Source of the DNA: Echiichthys vipera
Taxonomy: Eukaryota > Chordata > Actinopteri > Perciformes > Trachinidae
Assembly: GCA_963691815.1 (NCBI GenBank)
Contig: OY829659.1
Location: 29,244,170 to 29,308,169 of the forward strand
Reading direction: 5' to 3'
DNA: 64,000 bases
The translations under genes and the position numbers were made by a program. This document shows, one piece after another, positions 9,880 through 19,995 of this stretch; position 1 is the stretch's first letter, and every line of letters begins with the position of its first letter. The notes under the pieces were generated by a model that made no database searches, was not told the DNA's origin, and saw only the letters and a program-made list of their open reading frames with translations.

Positions 9880-10135
9880 GGGGGGGGGGGGGGGGGGGGG
9901 TGTCCAGGGGGTGAAGGTGTCCAGGGAAGGTGTCAGGGGTGGGGAGGGGGGGTGATGGTGATGGTGTCCAGGGAGGATGTCTGGAGAGGGGAGGAGGAGG
10001 GGTGAAGGGAGGGGTGTCCGGGGGGGAGAGGGGGGTGCGGTGTCCAGGGAGGGTGTCTGGAGTGGGGGGGGGGGGGGGGGTGAAGTGTCCAGGGGAGGGT
10101 GTCAGGAGTGGGGAGGGGGATGGTCAGAGGGGTCA
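9880..10135 (-). repeat. G-rich tract in LINE 3' UTR (C-rich in sense)
   Basis: A run of 21 G at 9880-9900 and many further GGGG+ blocks through 10080. Quadruplex-forming potential lies on the strand opposite the LINE RNA. Confidence 0.85.
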
Positions 10136-13100
10136 GGAGTTGAGGAGCTGGACAGCCCTGGGGATGAAGGTTGCTCTTCTCCTCTGTGTCCTGCAGCAGG
10201 GACAGCGAAGACGGCGTCCTGAGGGGAGCCACTCAAACGCTGAGAAGAGAGCGTGAGAGGGGTCCTGCATGATCTGACCAGCTAACCTGAGTGTCTGCTG
10301 CTCGTGGATGGTCGACAGAGTTCTAACAGGAAGTCCAATGATCTTAGAACAGACAGTGGCGACGCTCTGCAGGCGGTTTCTGTTCTGGAGGCTGGTGGAG
10401 TAGAACCAGCATGTGATGGAGAACGTGATGATGCTCTCGATGAAGGAGTAGTAAAAGGTCAGGAGGATGTTCTTGCTGACTCCAAAGGAATTGAGCTTCC
10501 TAAGGAGGTATTTCCGCTGCTGACATTTCCTGAGAATCTCCTCTGTGTTGGAGGAGAATTTCAGCAGGCTGTCGAAGATGGTGCCCAGGTACCTGTACTC
10601 CTCAACTGCTTCGACAGGCTTCCCGTGGATCAGAGTGTTTGCTGATGCAGCCAGTTCCCTCTGCTTGTTGGAGAAGGTCACCACCATGTCTTTGGTTTTG
10701 TTGACATTCAGTTCCAGGCAGGAGCTGTCACACCACTCCACAAACTCCTGAAGAGCTGGTCCGTGGTGCAGAGATGGGCCTGACAGCAGAGACAGGAGGA
10801 CGGTGTCGTCAGCGTACTTCACCAGATGACAGTTAGGCTGTGTGGTTCTGCAGTCATCGGTGTAGAGGATGAAGAGCAGAGGTGAGAGCACACAGCCCTG
10901 AGGGGAGCCGGTTGAGGTGTGTTGGAGGTCGGAGAAGGTGCTGTTGACCAGGACTCTCTGTGAACGGTTGGTCAGGAAGTCCAGTATCCACAGGATTAGC
11001 AGTTGGTCCAGGTGAAAGAGGGCTGAGAGTTTGTCAGCCAGGATGTGGGGCTGCATGGTATTAAATGCAGAGGAGAAGTCTGCAAACAGGAGTCTGGCTG
11101 CGGTGTTGGGGCGCTCCAGGTGTTTGTGAACAGTGTCTATAATGAATGTTTTTGCATCATCGACGCCCCTGCCAGCTCGATAGGCGAATTGGAGCGGGTC
11201 CATCTGGGAGTGGGTTTCCCTGATGATGCGTTGTTTTATGATCCTCTCCATGGCCTTCATCACAAGAGAGGTGAGGGCCACCGGCCGGAGGTCATTCAGA
11301 CATTTAACGGCGCTTTTCTTGGGGATGGGGATAACTGTTGAGTGTTTCCATTGCTGGGGGACCATGCTGCTGTCCATGGATCTTTGGAACAGGGTCTGAA
11401 ACACGCCCCCTAGCTGCTCAGCACAGTGCTTCAGGACGCGGCCGCTGATGTTGTCTGGGCCAGGTGAGCTGTTCTCCCTTGTCTTCCTGAGGGCTTTCAC
11501 CACGTCCTCTTCACTGAAGGTGAAGGCTGCTGAGTCACTGGGCTTGAGCTTGGACATCACTTCTTCCAGCTGGGTGGTGTTGTCCTGCTCGAACCTTGTG
11601 TAGAAAGAGTTAAGGTCATTGGGGAGAGATGAAGAGCTGCTGCCTGAAACCTGGATGGTTTTTGTGTTGCTGGCAGCAGTGTTCACAGCAGCCATGTTCT
11701 TAAGTCCCTGCCAGGCTGAGCGGAGGTTACCCTGCGCGAAGCACTCCTCCACTTTGTTCTTGTACTCCAGCTTGGCAGTTTTTATGGCATGCTTGACCTC
11801 TCTGTTGACCTCCTTTTTCTCCATTTCCGAGCCGGTGAAGAAGACCCTTTTCTTCTTGTTGAGGATCTCCTTGAGCTCTTTGGTGATCCAGGGTTTGTTG
11901 TTGGGGTAGATAGTGACCGTTTTGGAGGGGATGATGTTGTCCACACAGAAGGAAATGTACGATGACACAGTGTCCACATGTTCATTAATGTCATCAGAGG
12001 GGGCCAGGAGGTTGTCCCAGTCAGTGGATTCAAAGCATCCTTGGAGTGTGATGATGCTTTCGTTGGTCCACTGCTTGATGTTCTTGACCACTTTCTTCAC
12101 CCTTCTCATGACAGAGATGTAAGCCGGAGCAAGCAGGATGGCATGGTGATCAGCAGAGCCCAGAGGGGGGAGGGCGACAGATCTGTATGCGTCGGGTACT
12201 GAACCATAGCACTTGTCCAGTGTCTTCTCCTGGCGTGTGTGGCATGTGATATACTGTTGATAACCTTTTAATGATTTGTCCAGGGAGCAGTGGTTGAAAT
12301 CACCCAAGATGAATTTGGGAGAGTCTGGTGAAATGTGGTCCAGTTTGTTTAAGGAGTCTGTGATGTGTTCAGTGGCTGTGACTGCGTTGGCTCTGGGGTG
12401 GATGTAAACCAGGATGACAAAGAGCTGAGGAAACTCTCTGGGTAGGTAGAAAGGGCGAAGGGAGACAGCCAGAAGCTCAATGTCCGGGGTGCACAGTTTC
12501 TCCCTCACGACGATCGTTGAGCACCAGCGTGTGTTTACATACAGACACACGCCGCCGCCATGTTGTTTACCGGTGAGCTCACTGTCTCGATCAAGTCTTA
12601 GAGGGGGGCCGAAGCCATCAACGTGCAGGGCATGGTCATCGTCGTTCTTATTTAACCACGTCTCAGTGAAAGCAAGAACCGAGGCAGTCCTGTACTCATG
12701 CATGTGGTTAACGTTAGCTTGTAGCTCGTCCGTTTTGTTCCGGAGGGATCTAACATTAGCTAGGACGATAGATGGAAGCGGCCGTTGTTTACAAGTCTCC
12801 CGTTTGAGCCTGGCTCTTATTCCGCTCTTTCTCTTGCCCCTTCTGGTTACCTTAATGTTCTTGTGTGTGGACTTGTCATGGCTGGTTGAGTTACTCCGCA
12901 GTAATTCCTTCGGTAGCGAGTCTACGGCGAAGGCGTGTAGAGGATGGAGTCCGAGCTGTAGTAGGGTCTCTCTGGAGTACGTGTTCTTCTGGTCGTTGTT
13001 TCTGCTCGCCGTCACAAACTCCAGGAGAAACCACACGTGAAGAATGGCCATGAAAAACACGGGTATATCCATGCCGAGCGGAGAATAAGTCCCGGGTGAA

Positions 13101-13147
13101 AAGGAAAGAAAAACAGGAGAATAACTTCCGCGTTGTCCGGCAGTCAC
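10133..13147 (-). CDS. LINE polyprotein: APE endonuclease + reverse transcriptase, uninterrupted 1004 codons
   Basis: A single open frame with an apurinic-type endonuclease followed by RT. EN region (about residues 125-345): A-N-V-R-S-L, T-E-T-W-L, G-D-F-N-H, and S-A-D-H-H near its end. RT region (about 560-830): P-G-P-D-N-I, P-K-K, L-R-P-V-A-L-T-S, F-A-D-F-S-S-A-F-N-T at about 688, G-S-P-Q-G-C-V-L-S-P, and the catalytic Y-A-D-D at about 778. The C-terminal region is Cys/Arg-rich (C-P-C-C). The listed start is GTG; a downstream ATG (M-D-I-P) may be real. The protein nicks the target and reverse transcribes its own RNA there (target-primed reverse transcription). No stop, frameshift or missing catalytic residue seen. 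Confidence 0.88.
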   Translation of the reverse strand: MTAGQRGSYSPVFLSFSPGTYSPLGMDIPVFFMAILHVWFLLEFVTASRNNDQKNTYSRETLLQLGLHPLHAFAVDSLPKELLRSNSTSHDKSTHKNIKVTRRGKRKSGIRARLKRETCKQRPLPSIVLANVRSLRNKTDELQANVNHMHEYRTASVLAFTETWLNKNDDDHALHVDGFGPPLRLDRDSELTGKQHGGGVCLYVNTRWCSTIVVREKLCTPDIELLAVSLRPFYLPREFPQLFVILVYIHPRANAVTATEHITDSLNKLDHISPDSPKFILGDFNHCSLDKSLKGYQQYITCHTRQEKTLDKCYGSVPDAYRSVALPPLGSADHHAILLAPAYISVMRRVKKVVKNIKQWTNESIITLQGCFESTDWDNLLAPSDDINEHVDTVSSYISFCVDNIIPSKTVTIYPNNKPWITKELKEILNKKKRVFFTGSEMEKKEVNREVKHAIKTAKLEYKNKVEECFAQGNLRSAWQGLKNMAAVNTAASNTKTIQVSGSSSSSLPNDLNSFYTRFEQDNTTQLEEVMSKLKPSDSAAFTFSEEDVVKALRKTRENSSPGPDNISGRVLKHCAEQLGGVFQTLFQRSMDSSMVPQQWKHSTVIPIPKKSAVKCLNDLRPVALTSLVMKAMERIIKQRIIRETHSQMDPLQFAYRAGRGVDDAKTFIIDTVHKHLERPNTAARLLFADFSSAFNTMQPHILADKLSALFHLDQLLILWILDFLTNRSQRVLVNSTFSDLQHTSTGSPQGCVLSPLLFILYTDDCRTTQPNCHLVKYADDTVLLSLLSGPSLHHGPALQEFVEWCDSSCLELNVNKTKDMVVTFSNKQRELAASANTLIHGKPVEAVEEYRYLGTIFDSLLKFSSNTEEILRKCQQRKYLLRKLNSFGVSKNILLTFYYSFIESIITFSITCWFYSTSLQNRNRLQSVATVCSKIIGLPVRTLSTIHEQQTLRLAGQIMQDPSHALFSAFEWLPSGRRLRCPCCRTQRRRATFIPRAVQLLNS

Positions 13148-13987
13148 GGGGTTAACAGGAAGGTAAACAAAGAGAGCGTCACGAGGGGACGGGCAGGAAG
13201 GAAAAGTCCGCTACGTCTTTGTAACGTAGTTAAAAAGTTGGAAAAACACACTCGGCGTGTGTGGCATGCAGAGGGTAAACTAAAAAGTGACAGTACGTAT
13301 AAATAAAATAGTAGAAAAACGTAATAAATGCTAAATAACGCTAAAAGTTGCTCTGTGCTCCGTCCGGTCGACCACACGAGCAGCGACCCGGAACGTGAGT
13401 GCCGCCGTAGGCGTCGTGCTCGTGCTCGTACACGTGCGCACACTCGTGCTCTTACATGTGCAAACACTCTCTACAAAAGCCCACCTCTCTCAAACGGGCT
13501 GTGGATGGCCAGCTGGCTGCAGCTAGGTGCGGAGCGGTTGCACTCACACTGGTCAAACGCACTAGGCTTTACCCGCAAAACCTGTTTTGGCTCGGTGCGG
13601 AAGGACAGTGTGAGTGCGCCCTTAAAGAGCTCATAGTACCGTATTACCCGACTAGATCACTGCGCTCTGAAAATGCAGGGCTACTTGTCGTTCCTAGAGT
13701 CTCCAAAAGTAGGCAGAGCCTTCAGCTACCAAGCTCCTCTCCTGTGGAACCAACTCCCAAGTGTTGTTCTGGAGGCAGACACTGTCCCCATATTTAAGAG
13801 TAAACTTAAAACTTTTCTCTTTTGATAAAACTTGTACTTGGGGCTTATTAGCCCTTAGCTATGTTGTTATTGGCATTCAGTTTGTCTTAGACCCTGCATG
13901 TACGGGTCCTAAGCTGATTTTGTTCTGCTTAATTCTGCTGCTATAGGCCTAGTCTGCTGGGGGATAATCTCTGATCCTGATCCTCTG

Positions 13988-15129
13988 GGGCCCGTTTCAC
14001 AAAGCAGGTTTAGTGAAAACTCTGAGTCTGTTAACCCTGAAATGAGGGAAACTCTGAGTTTTCCGTTTCACAAAGGGAGGTAACTCAAACCAGAGACAGA
14101 GGGGTAACTCTAGCCTGTTTCACAAAGAGAGGTAACCTAACCTCTCGGTCAGTTACCATGGTAACATGCTCTCTGAAACTAACCTGGTCAGGACCAGGTT
14201 AGTTTCAGAAAACCTTGAGTTTCTCTCTGTCTCCGCCCTCTTTCAGCCACACACGGTGTTTGATTTCCTCATTCATTCAGAATGAAGGTGCAGCATTACT
14301 GCACAGAGAATTAAATATTCGTCGGGAGATGATTATCAGACCGCGCATTGACGTCCTTAATATACTGCAGCCATAATTACAAAATGAATGAAATGGATCT
14401 TTTGAGCAAGTTGAATGTATTTGACTTAGCGTTTCCTAAATAGAATCCCAGCTTTTCTTGCAATTCATAGGTTCAAAAGTGTGTGCTTTTAATTGGGTTA
14501 CCGGTATATAAACTACTCCTATATAGCCTTCTGATCCAGAATATCATCTATAATGCGAGGGGCGGCACAACACCGTTTCATGTCACAGACTATCATTTAC
14601 ATACAGAGCCTCATCCGTCCTTACATTTCCAACATTAACAACCAAAGTCATGCTCTCACATCCCAGCAGATATTGTGTGTTGCGCTGCGTTTTTTTGCAA
14701 ATGGGAGTTTTTTATACAACATATAAAACAGCCACAGCCACTACGTTTAAACTTACGCACTGACCCGAGCAGCAATGTTCTCCCACGCCGTCTCCCTCTC
14801 TTTAGCTGCTGCAGTGGTGTTACACTTTCGGCGAAAACATGCTCAAACTCTCCGTATGAGCGTATTAATATTTCTAATTCTAGTGGTTGCATAGCGCTCT
14901 GCTTCCACGTTGCTATGGTGACTCGTCGAATCAGGGCTCCATTGATGCTGTCTTTTTTTACTTGTGGTGCACGCGCTTAACTCCAGGTCAAACTACTCTG
15001 AGTTGATCAACCTAACGCAAATCTGCTGTTCTGGAACTGAAAACTCAGAGTCTCCTATCTCAGAGTAGATCAACTCAGAGTTCAGGGTTAGACTCAGAGT
15101 TTCTTTAACCTGCTTTGTGAAACGGACCC
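13988..15129. mobile_element. PIF/Harbinger non-autonomous element, copy 1
   Basis: TIR begins GGGCCCGTTTCACAAAGC and closes with GCTTTGTGAAACGGACCC. A 3-bp CTG flanks both ends (13985-13987, 15130-15132). The element sits in the 3' UTR of the plus-strand LINE. Inside, the termini are repetitive (CTCTGAGTT phrases), with a Myb-like fragment at 14740-14892. Copies 2 and 3 lie at 46898-47545 and 62601-64000. Confidence 0.85.
14740..14892 (-). pseudogene. Harbinger Myb/SANT-like protein fragment
   Basis: Reads L-E-L-E-I-L-I-R-S-Y then, in a shifted frame, A-K-E-R-E-T-A-W-E-N-I-A-A-R-V, the pattern of Harbinger Myb-like proteins. The frame change between the halves shows decay. The same fragment occurs in the other two copies. 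Confidence 0.65.
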
Positions 15130-15380
15130 CTGAGCTTCTTTCTTGTTTGTTCTTTGTCGTCTCTCAGGTCTCTGCTGATCGTGGTGGTGCCTGAGGCCGT
15201 GGTCCTGTGTGTCGCGTCCTGCTGCTATTAACACTATTTCTCATTTATACTATCACTGGTTTTATAAATTATACAATTTGTAGCCATAAAAACATCATCA
15301 GTAATATATCTCATTGTATCACAGCTGTTGTTTCCACTACTCATCATTGGTCATATTTGCCACCATAATTATTATTATTA

Positions 15381-15463
15381 TGTATACATATATGTATGTA
15401 TCCATATATGTGTATATATATCTATACATATATCTATGTATAGATATATATATATATAGATAC
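15381..15463. repeat. TA/TATG microsatellite
   Basis: Repeating tatata/tatgtata units at the end of the LINE 3' UTR. Confidence 0.85.
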
Positions 15464-15556
15464 TTTGATATTTGGGACACGCAAAGTCGGTCAGAACGTG
15501 CTGCGGGACGTGCAAAGTCGGTCAGAAAGCCCGAAAATGATGTGGAAATTGCCATA

Positions 15557-15862
15557 GCAGACCGCCTTCAATACACCCTTAGGTCACTTTGAGTATCTTG
15601 TGATGCCTTTTGGACTAATTAATGCCCCTGCTGTGTTTCGGGCCTTAGATAATGACGTTCTCCGTGACCTGTTGAACCGCTTTGTGTTTGTTTACCTGGA
15701 TGACATTCTGATCTTTTCCAAGGACGTGTCGGAACACGTCAATCACGTCCGCCAGAACCGGCTGTTTGTCAAGTCGGAGAAGTGTGAGTTCCATGTTTCG
15801 TTGGTGGCCTTCCTGGGTTACATCGTGGAGAGAGGGCAGGTGAAGGCAGATCCGACAAAGGT
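15557..15862 (+). pseudogene. Ty3/gypsy reverse transcriptase fragment
   Basis: Plus-strand reading: A-F-N-T-P-L-G-H-F-E-Y then M-P-F-G-L-I-N-A-P-A-V-F and Y-L-D-D-I-L-I-F-S, the RT palm of Ty3/gypsy retrotransposons, then the L-G-Y-I-V motif. A few codons are missing after H-V-x-x-V. No LTR, protease or integrase nearby. The right end meets the satellite at a shared TTCAAGCC. Confidence 0.85.
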
Positions 15863-17109
15863 TCAAGCCTTTTCAAGCTCTGAAAACGTTTGAATGGAAT
15901 AGACTGTAACTTCTGTTTGGAAGCTTTAATATATAAATCTCACAGTAATATATGTGTAAGGGAGCCTAAATATGAAGAATATGTGTTTGGATTCACTTTT
16001 CCATGACATTTGGCCGATTCACACATGAAATGTAATTTCCAGCCTTGACAAGCTGTTAAACGCTTAAAAATATAATTTTCAGCCTTTTCAAGCTCTGAAA
16101 CGCCTAAAACCATGTTTGCATGGAATAGACTGTAACTTCTGTTTGGTAGCTTTAAATTCCAAATCTCACAGTAATAAGGTAAGGTAGGCCTAAATATGAA
16201 GAATATGAAACGCCTAAAACCACGTTTGCATGAAATAGACTAATTTCTGTTTGGAAGCTTTGAAATATGAATCTCACAGGAATCTATGTGTAAGGTAGCC
16301 TAAATATGAAGAATATGTGTTTGGATTCACTTTTCTATTGCATTTGGCGGATTCACACATGAAATGTCATTTCCATCCTTAACAAGCTGTTAAACGCTTA
16401 AAAACGTAATTTCCAGCCTTTTCAAGCTCTGAAACGCCTAAAACCACGTTTGCATGGTGGTAACTTCTGTTTGGAAGCTTTAAAATACAAATCTCACAAT
16501 AATATATGTGTAAGGTAGCCTAAATATGAAGAATATTAGTTTGGATTCACTTTTCTATGGCATTTGGTCGATTCACACATGAAATGTCATTTTCATCCTT
16601 TTCAAGCTCTGAAACGCCTTAAACCACGTTTGCTTGGAATAGACTGTAACTTCTGTTTGGAATCTTTAAAATACAAATCTCACAATAATATATGTGTAAG
16701 GTAGCCTAAATGTGAAGAATATGTGTTTGGATTCCCTTTTCTATTGCATTTGGCCGATTCACACATGAATTCTCATTTCCAGCCTTAACAAGCTGTTAAA
16801 CGCTTAAAAACGTCATTATTGGCCTTTTCAAGCTCTGAAACGCCTCAAACCATGTTTGCATGGAATAGACTGTAACTTCTGTTTGGAAGCTTTGAAATAC
16901 AAATCTCATAGTAATATATGTGTAAGGTAGCATAAATATGAAGAATATGAGTTTGGAATCACTTTTCAATGGCATTTGGCCGATTCACACATGAAATGTC
17001 ATTTCCAGCCTTAACAAGCTGTTAAACTCTTAAAAATGTCAGTTTCAGCCTTTTCAAGCTCTGAAACGTTTAAAACCACGTTTGCATGGAATAGACTAAC
17101 TTCTGTTTG
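15863..17109. repeat. Satellite array, ~225-bp unit, about six copies
   Basis: The phrase TTTTCAAGCTCTGAAA recurs near 15870, 16085, 16418, 16599, 16825 and 17050. Full units are about 225 bp; shorter spacings reflect internal deletions. Each unit also holds 'cttctgtttggaagctt' and 'attcacacatgaaatgt'. Confidence 0.9.
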
Positions 17110-17389
17110 GAACCTTTTTTTTTGGAGTGAACTCTGACGTCTCTTTTTGGAGAATACTGCAGCTATCTCTGGTTCCTAATGTGAGTGAACTGCCCCTTTT
17201 GGGATACAGATGATATCTTGATGGTGTTTTTATTTGGGGAACTTATTTCATGATTTAAAAATATTTTTTTTGAAAGCCACTTCCCCAATAAGAAAATACA
17301 GGGGGGGGTTAAATTTGAAAATATCAATATCTCTAACAATTTGTTCCTGTATATTTGAGCTTTTTAGCTGGTTTCATCAAAATAAAAAA
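17110..17389. other. Unassigned A/T-rich spacer
   Basis: No feature recognised between the satellite and the next reading frame. Confidence 0.5.
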
Positions 17390-17985
17390 ATGCACTCTAA
17401 GAAACATGGAAGATTCAGAGGACATAGGATGGCTCCCCAAAAGGGTCGAGCACAGATTCTGAATCGGACTACGAATGACAATAAGCTGGAAAGAGTGTAC
17501 TTTAAGTTGTTACAGGCTGTCCATAACTCTGAAATTATTGCAGAGACAAAACAGACAGGAAAATTTCCTGTTGGTATGTCCCGCCATACTACAAAATTAA
17601 CTGCATTTATCAAACCTTCTTCCCCTTCGGAGACAACACAAGAAAAAGTGAAACAAAACCCCAGCAGTGGATGCAGACTAACATGTTGATTTTAGAGGAG
17701 CATTATGATGGCATTATGGCAACAATCCTCCAGGATCTGCCCCCGTATGATCCACAAGCATTACAAAAAGCGATTTCTTACTGAAGGATTAGATACAAAC
17801 ACAAACTTACATCCAACTTGAACCATCATCTGAAGTGGAGAACTTACGAGACCCTTTCTTATGTCCCACATTTGATCTGGGCCCACTAGATGACACAGAG
17901 GAGCTGTTGGAGAGAGAGGCTGTTGATAAAACAGATAACAATACAGATAAGAGTAATCAATTCGAGTATTGCTACTAGTCCTCTC
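17390..17985 (+). pseudogene. Unidentified element-encoded ORF, broken
   Basis: The plus strand reads a basic stretch, then L-E-R-V-Y-F-K-L-L-Q-A-V-H, L-T-A-F-I-K-P, and in shifted frames M-L-I-L-E-E-H-Y, L-P-P-Y-D-P-Q and an acidic tail (to about 17979). At least two frame changes or stops intervene. The phrase style suggests a repeated fish element protein, but I cannot name it. It abuts and partly overlaps, antisense, the end of the ERV env frame. Confidence 0.4.
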
Positions 17986-18677
17986 CACTCACGTGCATCT
18001 CTGCCAGCATTTTTTGTCATTTCGGCCCGCAGCCCCTTCAATTTATTCATAGCAATAGAAAAAGTTCCATTAGCGGCCATATTGTTTGGTATGTATGTGC
18101 AACACTGCTCCCCAAACATGTAGCATATTCCTCCTCGTTCGGCTAGGAGCCAATCTAACGCCAGCCTGTTTTGTCTCGTCATTTCGGAGGTTGCATGTAA
18201 CTTTGCACCAAATACTTCAAAGCCCTCTAAGGTGTAATTGAGCAGCCTCTGTTGGTTATAGTATACGTAATTTATCCACTCTACATTCTTGTTAACAGTG
18301 ATCCATGGTACGAAAGACTCAAGACCCGCTTTAATCTCATCTCGGCCCTTAAACTCGTATGGAATTCCTCGTGGTTGTCCTATCACATCCAAGTACACTT
18401 CCCTGTCCTCCATAAGACTTCTTCTGATTCGGGTCTTTCCTGCAACTAACTCGTCCACTCCTGAATATATCACAGTTTTTGGCACCTTTAACCTTACTAA
18501 TGTACACAGCCCAACCCACCTTATTGGTAATACATTTATTACTCTATTCTCTCCACACATCCAATAACTGTCTGCGATGGGAAAGGTCTGGTCACTAAAA
18601 AAAAAAAATGTGGGCAAAGTCATGGTTTCATTGGCACAATCCTGTTCTAAAGTCTCTGAAGGGTTTTCGAACCACAC
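17886..18677 (-). pseudogene. env: ERV copy B Env: end of SU plus transmembrane subunit, 3' truncated
   Basis: Retroviral fusion glycoprotein. Features: the SU C-terminal W-M-C-G...W-V-G-L-C pattern; a furin-type R-I-R-R near residue 84; an ectodomain; the immunosuppressive-region pattern Q-N-R-L-A-L-D with C-Y-M-F-G-E-Q-C-C, i.e. CX6CC as in gamma/alpha-type TM; then an amphipathic helix. The annotated start is GTG; no true ATG opens this piece. The last ~33 codons, including an apparent membrane helix, lie antisense to the unrelated plus-strand ORF, so the natural anchor and tail seem lost. Not functional. Confidence 0.8.
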
Positions 18678-18697
18678 TGGTGACGTAATTGATGTCT

Positions 18698-19995
18698 TGT
18701 GTAGAAGAGTAAGCCTACTTTTATTATGGCTAGAATATAGTAGTCGCTGAATTAATTATGAATTAACTTGACTCGTTAAAATTTAGGATTTATTTCACCT
18801 CGAAGTAAGGGCACCAAAATACCAAAATAAGACAGGATGTTTATTTAACTATGGTGAAGGTTTAATACCTGTTAGTAATTTAAAGTAATTGATGGTTTAA
18901 ATTTTATCAGTCTCGTCTTGAACGCGTTAATTCGTACCACATCCTTTATCAGTGACCAAACTTTCTGTACAGAACAGAAGACTCTCACAACGACGTAAGG
19001 TTATAAACATTTATGTGACTACCTAACAAGGAGAATACAGGATAGTGCAACACTGAATAGACAAGTGAAAAGGGTTAAATGTGGATATAAAACGCTTAAG
19101 ACCAGAGTGATTCAGACCTACGGGGCTGGTTTCTGATATCACTGGCGGACTGAAGCTAGCTCTAATTAGCCGGCCAACAGAACTCGAAACAGAATTTATT
19201 TGTCACCAACGTTTAACCAAGAATTGCATTAAAAGGCCAACCTTACTTTGCCGTTGATATTACAGTTGCCCTGGCGTCTTACAGTACCGATGCAGGTTCT
19301 GTGGGTCCGAGTCCCGGTGTTTGGCGGACCTCGGCTCGGTTTGTAGACTGGGTCAGCTGCGCGGATGGATCGGCGGGTCTCGTCTGCTCCTGTCCCGGCT
19401 TGGATTTGGTACTTCAGGTGGCTTGCCTCTGGAGGTGGTTTGTGGGTTGACAAAAAGGTTCTGATCGGTTCGGTGGGGCTGGAGTCGCGAGTTCGATGCA
19501 ATTTGGAATTAGATAGAGACTTTGCACTTCTGAAACCACATAAACATAATCACAACAAGATACAAATAATGTATATACCGTTACACACTTGCAAGAATGT
19601 CTTTGAACAGCCAGTTGCGATGAAACATCAACTTTAACTGTTTTCCAAACTTTTACACAAAGTTCTGTTGTTTAGATTTTATTACTGAAAGTCCCTCTGT
19701 CTCCCAACAGAGACTGCTCCTCCGGTTAGAATTATGGTCAGATTTGACGTTGATTTAGGTTAAAAGGGGTCCTTCATCCTGGAGTTCTGGTTTTTTTATT
19801 ACCCTAGGAGGGTTTGAGGTTGTAAAACACACCTTATCTCCTATACAAAAGTATAAAAATGTCTTATCTACCGCTCCCTTCCTGTGACGCTGAGCAGAAC
19901 AACTAGACACAAAAAACTCCTTAAACAGCACTTCCTCATGAGGTCCTACACTTGTTTATATGTGGAAACCAGGATAGTACCCATGTAACACTACA
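18698..19995. other. Probable insertion within ERV env, LTR-like, unconfirmed
   Basis: The sequence between SU pieces does not resemble Env. On the minus strand it begins TGTAGTGTTACATGGG and ends TTCTACACA, as an LTR would, and holds TATA-like motifs. No target duplication could be matched, so it may instead be diverged env or another element. Confidence 0.35.

Larger units (their letters stand above)
9174..13480 (-). mobile_element. Near-full-length L2/Rex1-like LINE inside Harbinger
   Basis: 3' end at left: a (TTGAA)n-type tail (9176-9196) and the 'ctttatttgtcccc' motif. It carries a G-rich 3' UTR (9880-10135 on the plus strand), one long ORF, and a GC-rich 5' region ending about 13400-13480. 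The 5' boundary is approximate because no target duplication was located. It is the youngest layer of this nest. Confidence 0.78.
8799..13621 (-). mobile_element. PIF/Harbinger element with perfect 19-bp TIRs and TTA duplication
   Basis: Left end GGGCGCACTCACACTGTCC (8799-8817) and its exact reverse complement at 13603-13621. TTA flanks both sides (8796-8798, 13622-13624) and removing the element restores the LINE frame. A 3-bp TWA duplication is diagnostic for PIF/Harbinger. The element keeps part of a Myb-like ORF at its left end and is itself interrupted by a LINE (about 9174-13480). Confidence 0.88.
8575..15375 (+). mobile_element. CR1/L2-type LINE 3' end, split by two nested Harbinger insertions
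   Basis: Three pieces form one element: 8575-8798, 13622-13987 and 15130-15375. The first two encode the C-terminus of a LINE ORF2 (V-Q-N-A-A-A-R-V-L, S-L-H-W-L-P-V, F-K-I-L-L-L-T-Y-K-A-L); the interruption falls just after Y-L and the frame resumes with K-E-L. The third piece is the 3' UTR, recognised from copies at 33.2, 51.8 and (minus) 58.3 kb. It shows that the Harbinger elements are younger than this LINE. Confidence 0.8.

Noticed and set aside
9930..10256. Gly/Arg-rich ORFs around 10 kb
   Set aside because: They come from the G-rich LINE 3' UTR in several frames at once.
15863..17109. Satellite as CRISPR or rDNA spacer
   Set aside because: 225-bp units without spacers or rRNA sequence.
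17886..17985. Natural Env membrane anchor
   Set aside because: The hydrophobic stretch is the complement of an unrelated ORF and lies beyond the provirus break.
18698..19995. Confident call of a solo LTR in env
   Set aside because: TG...CA-like ends but no matching target duplication and no second copy in the window.
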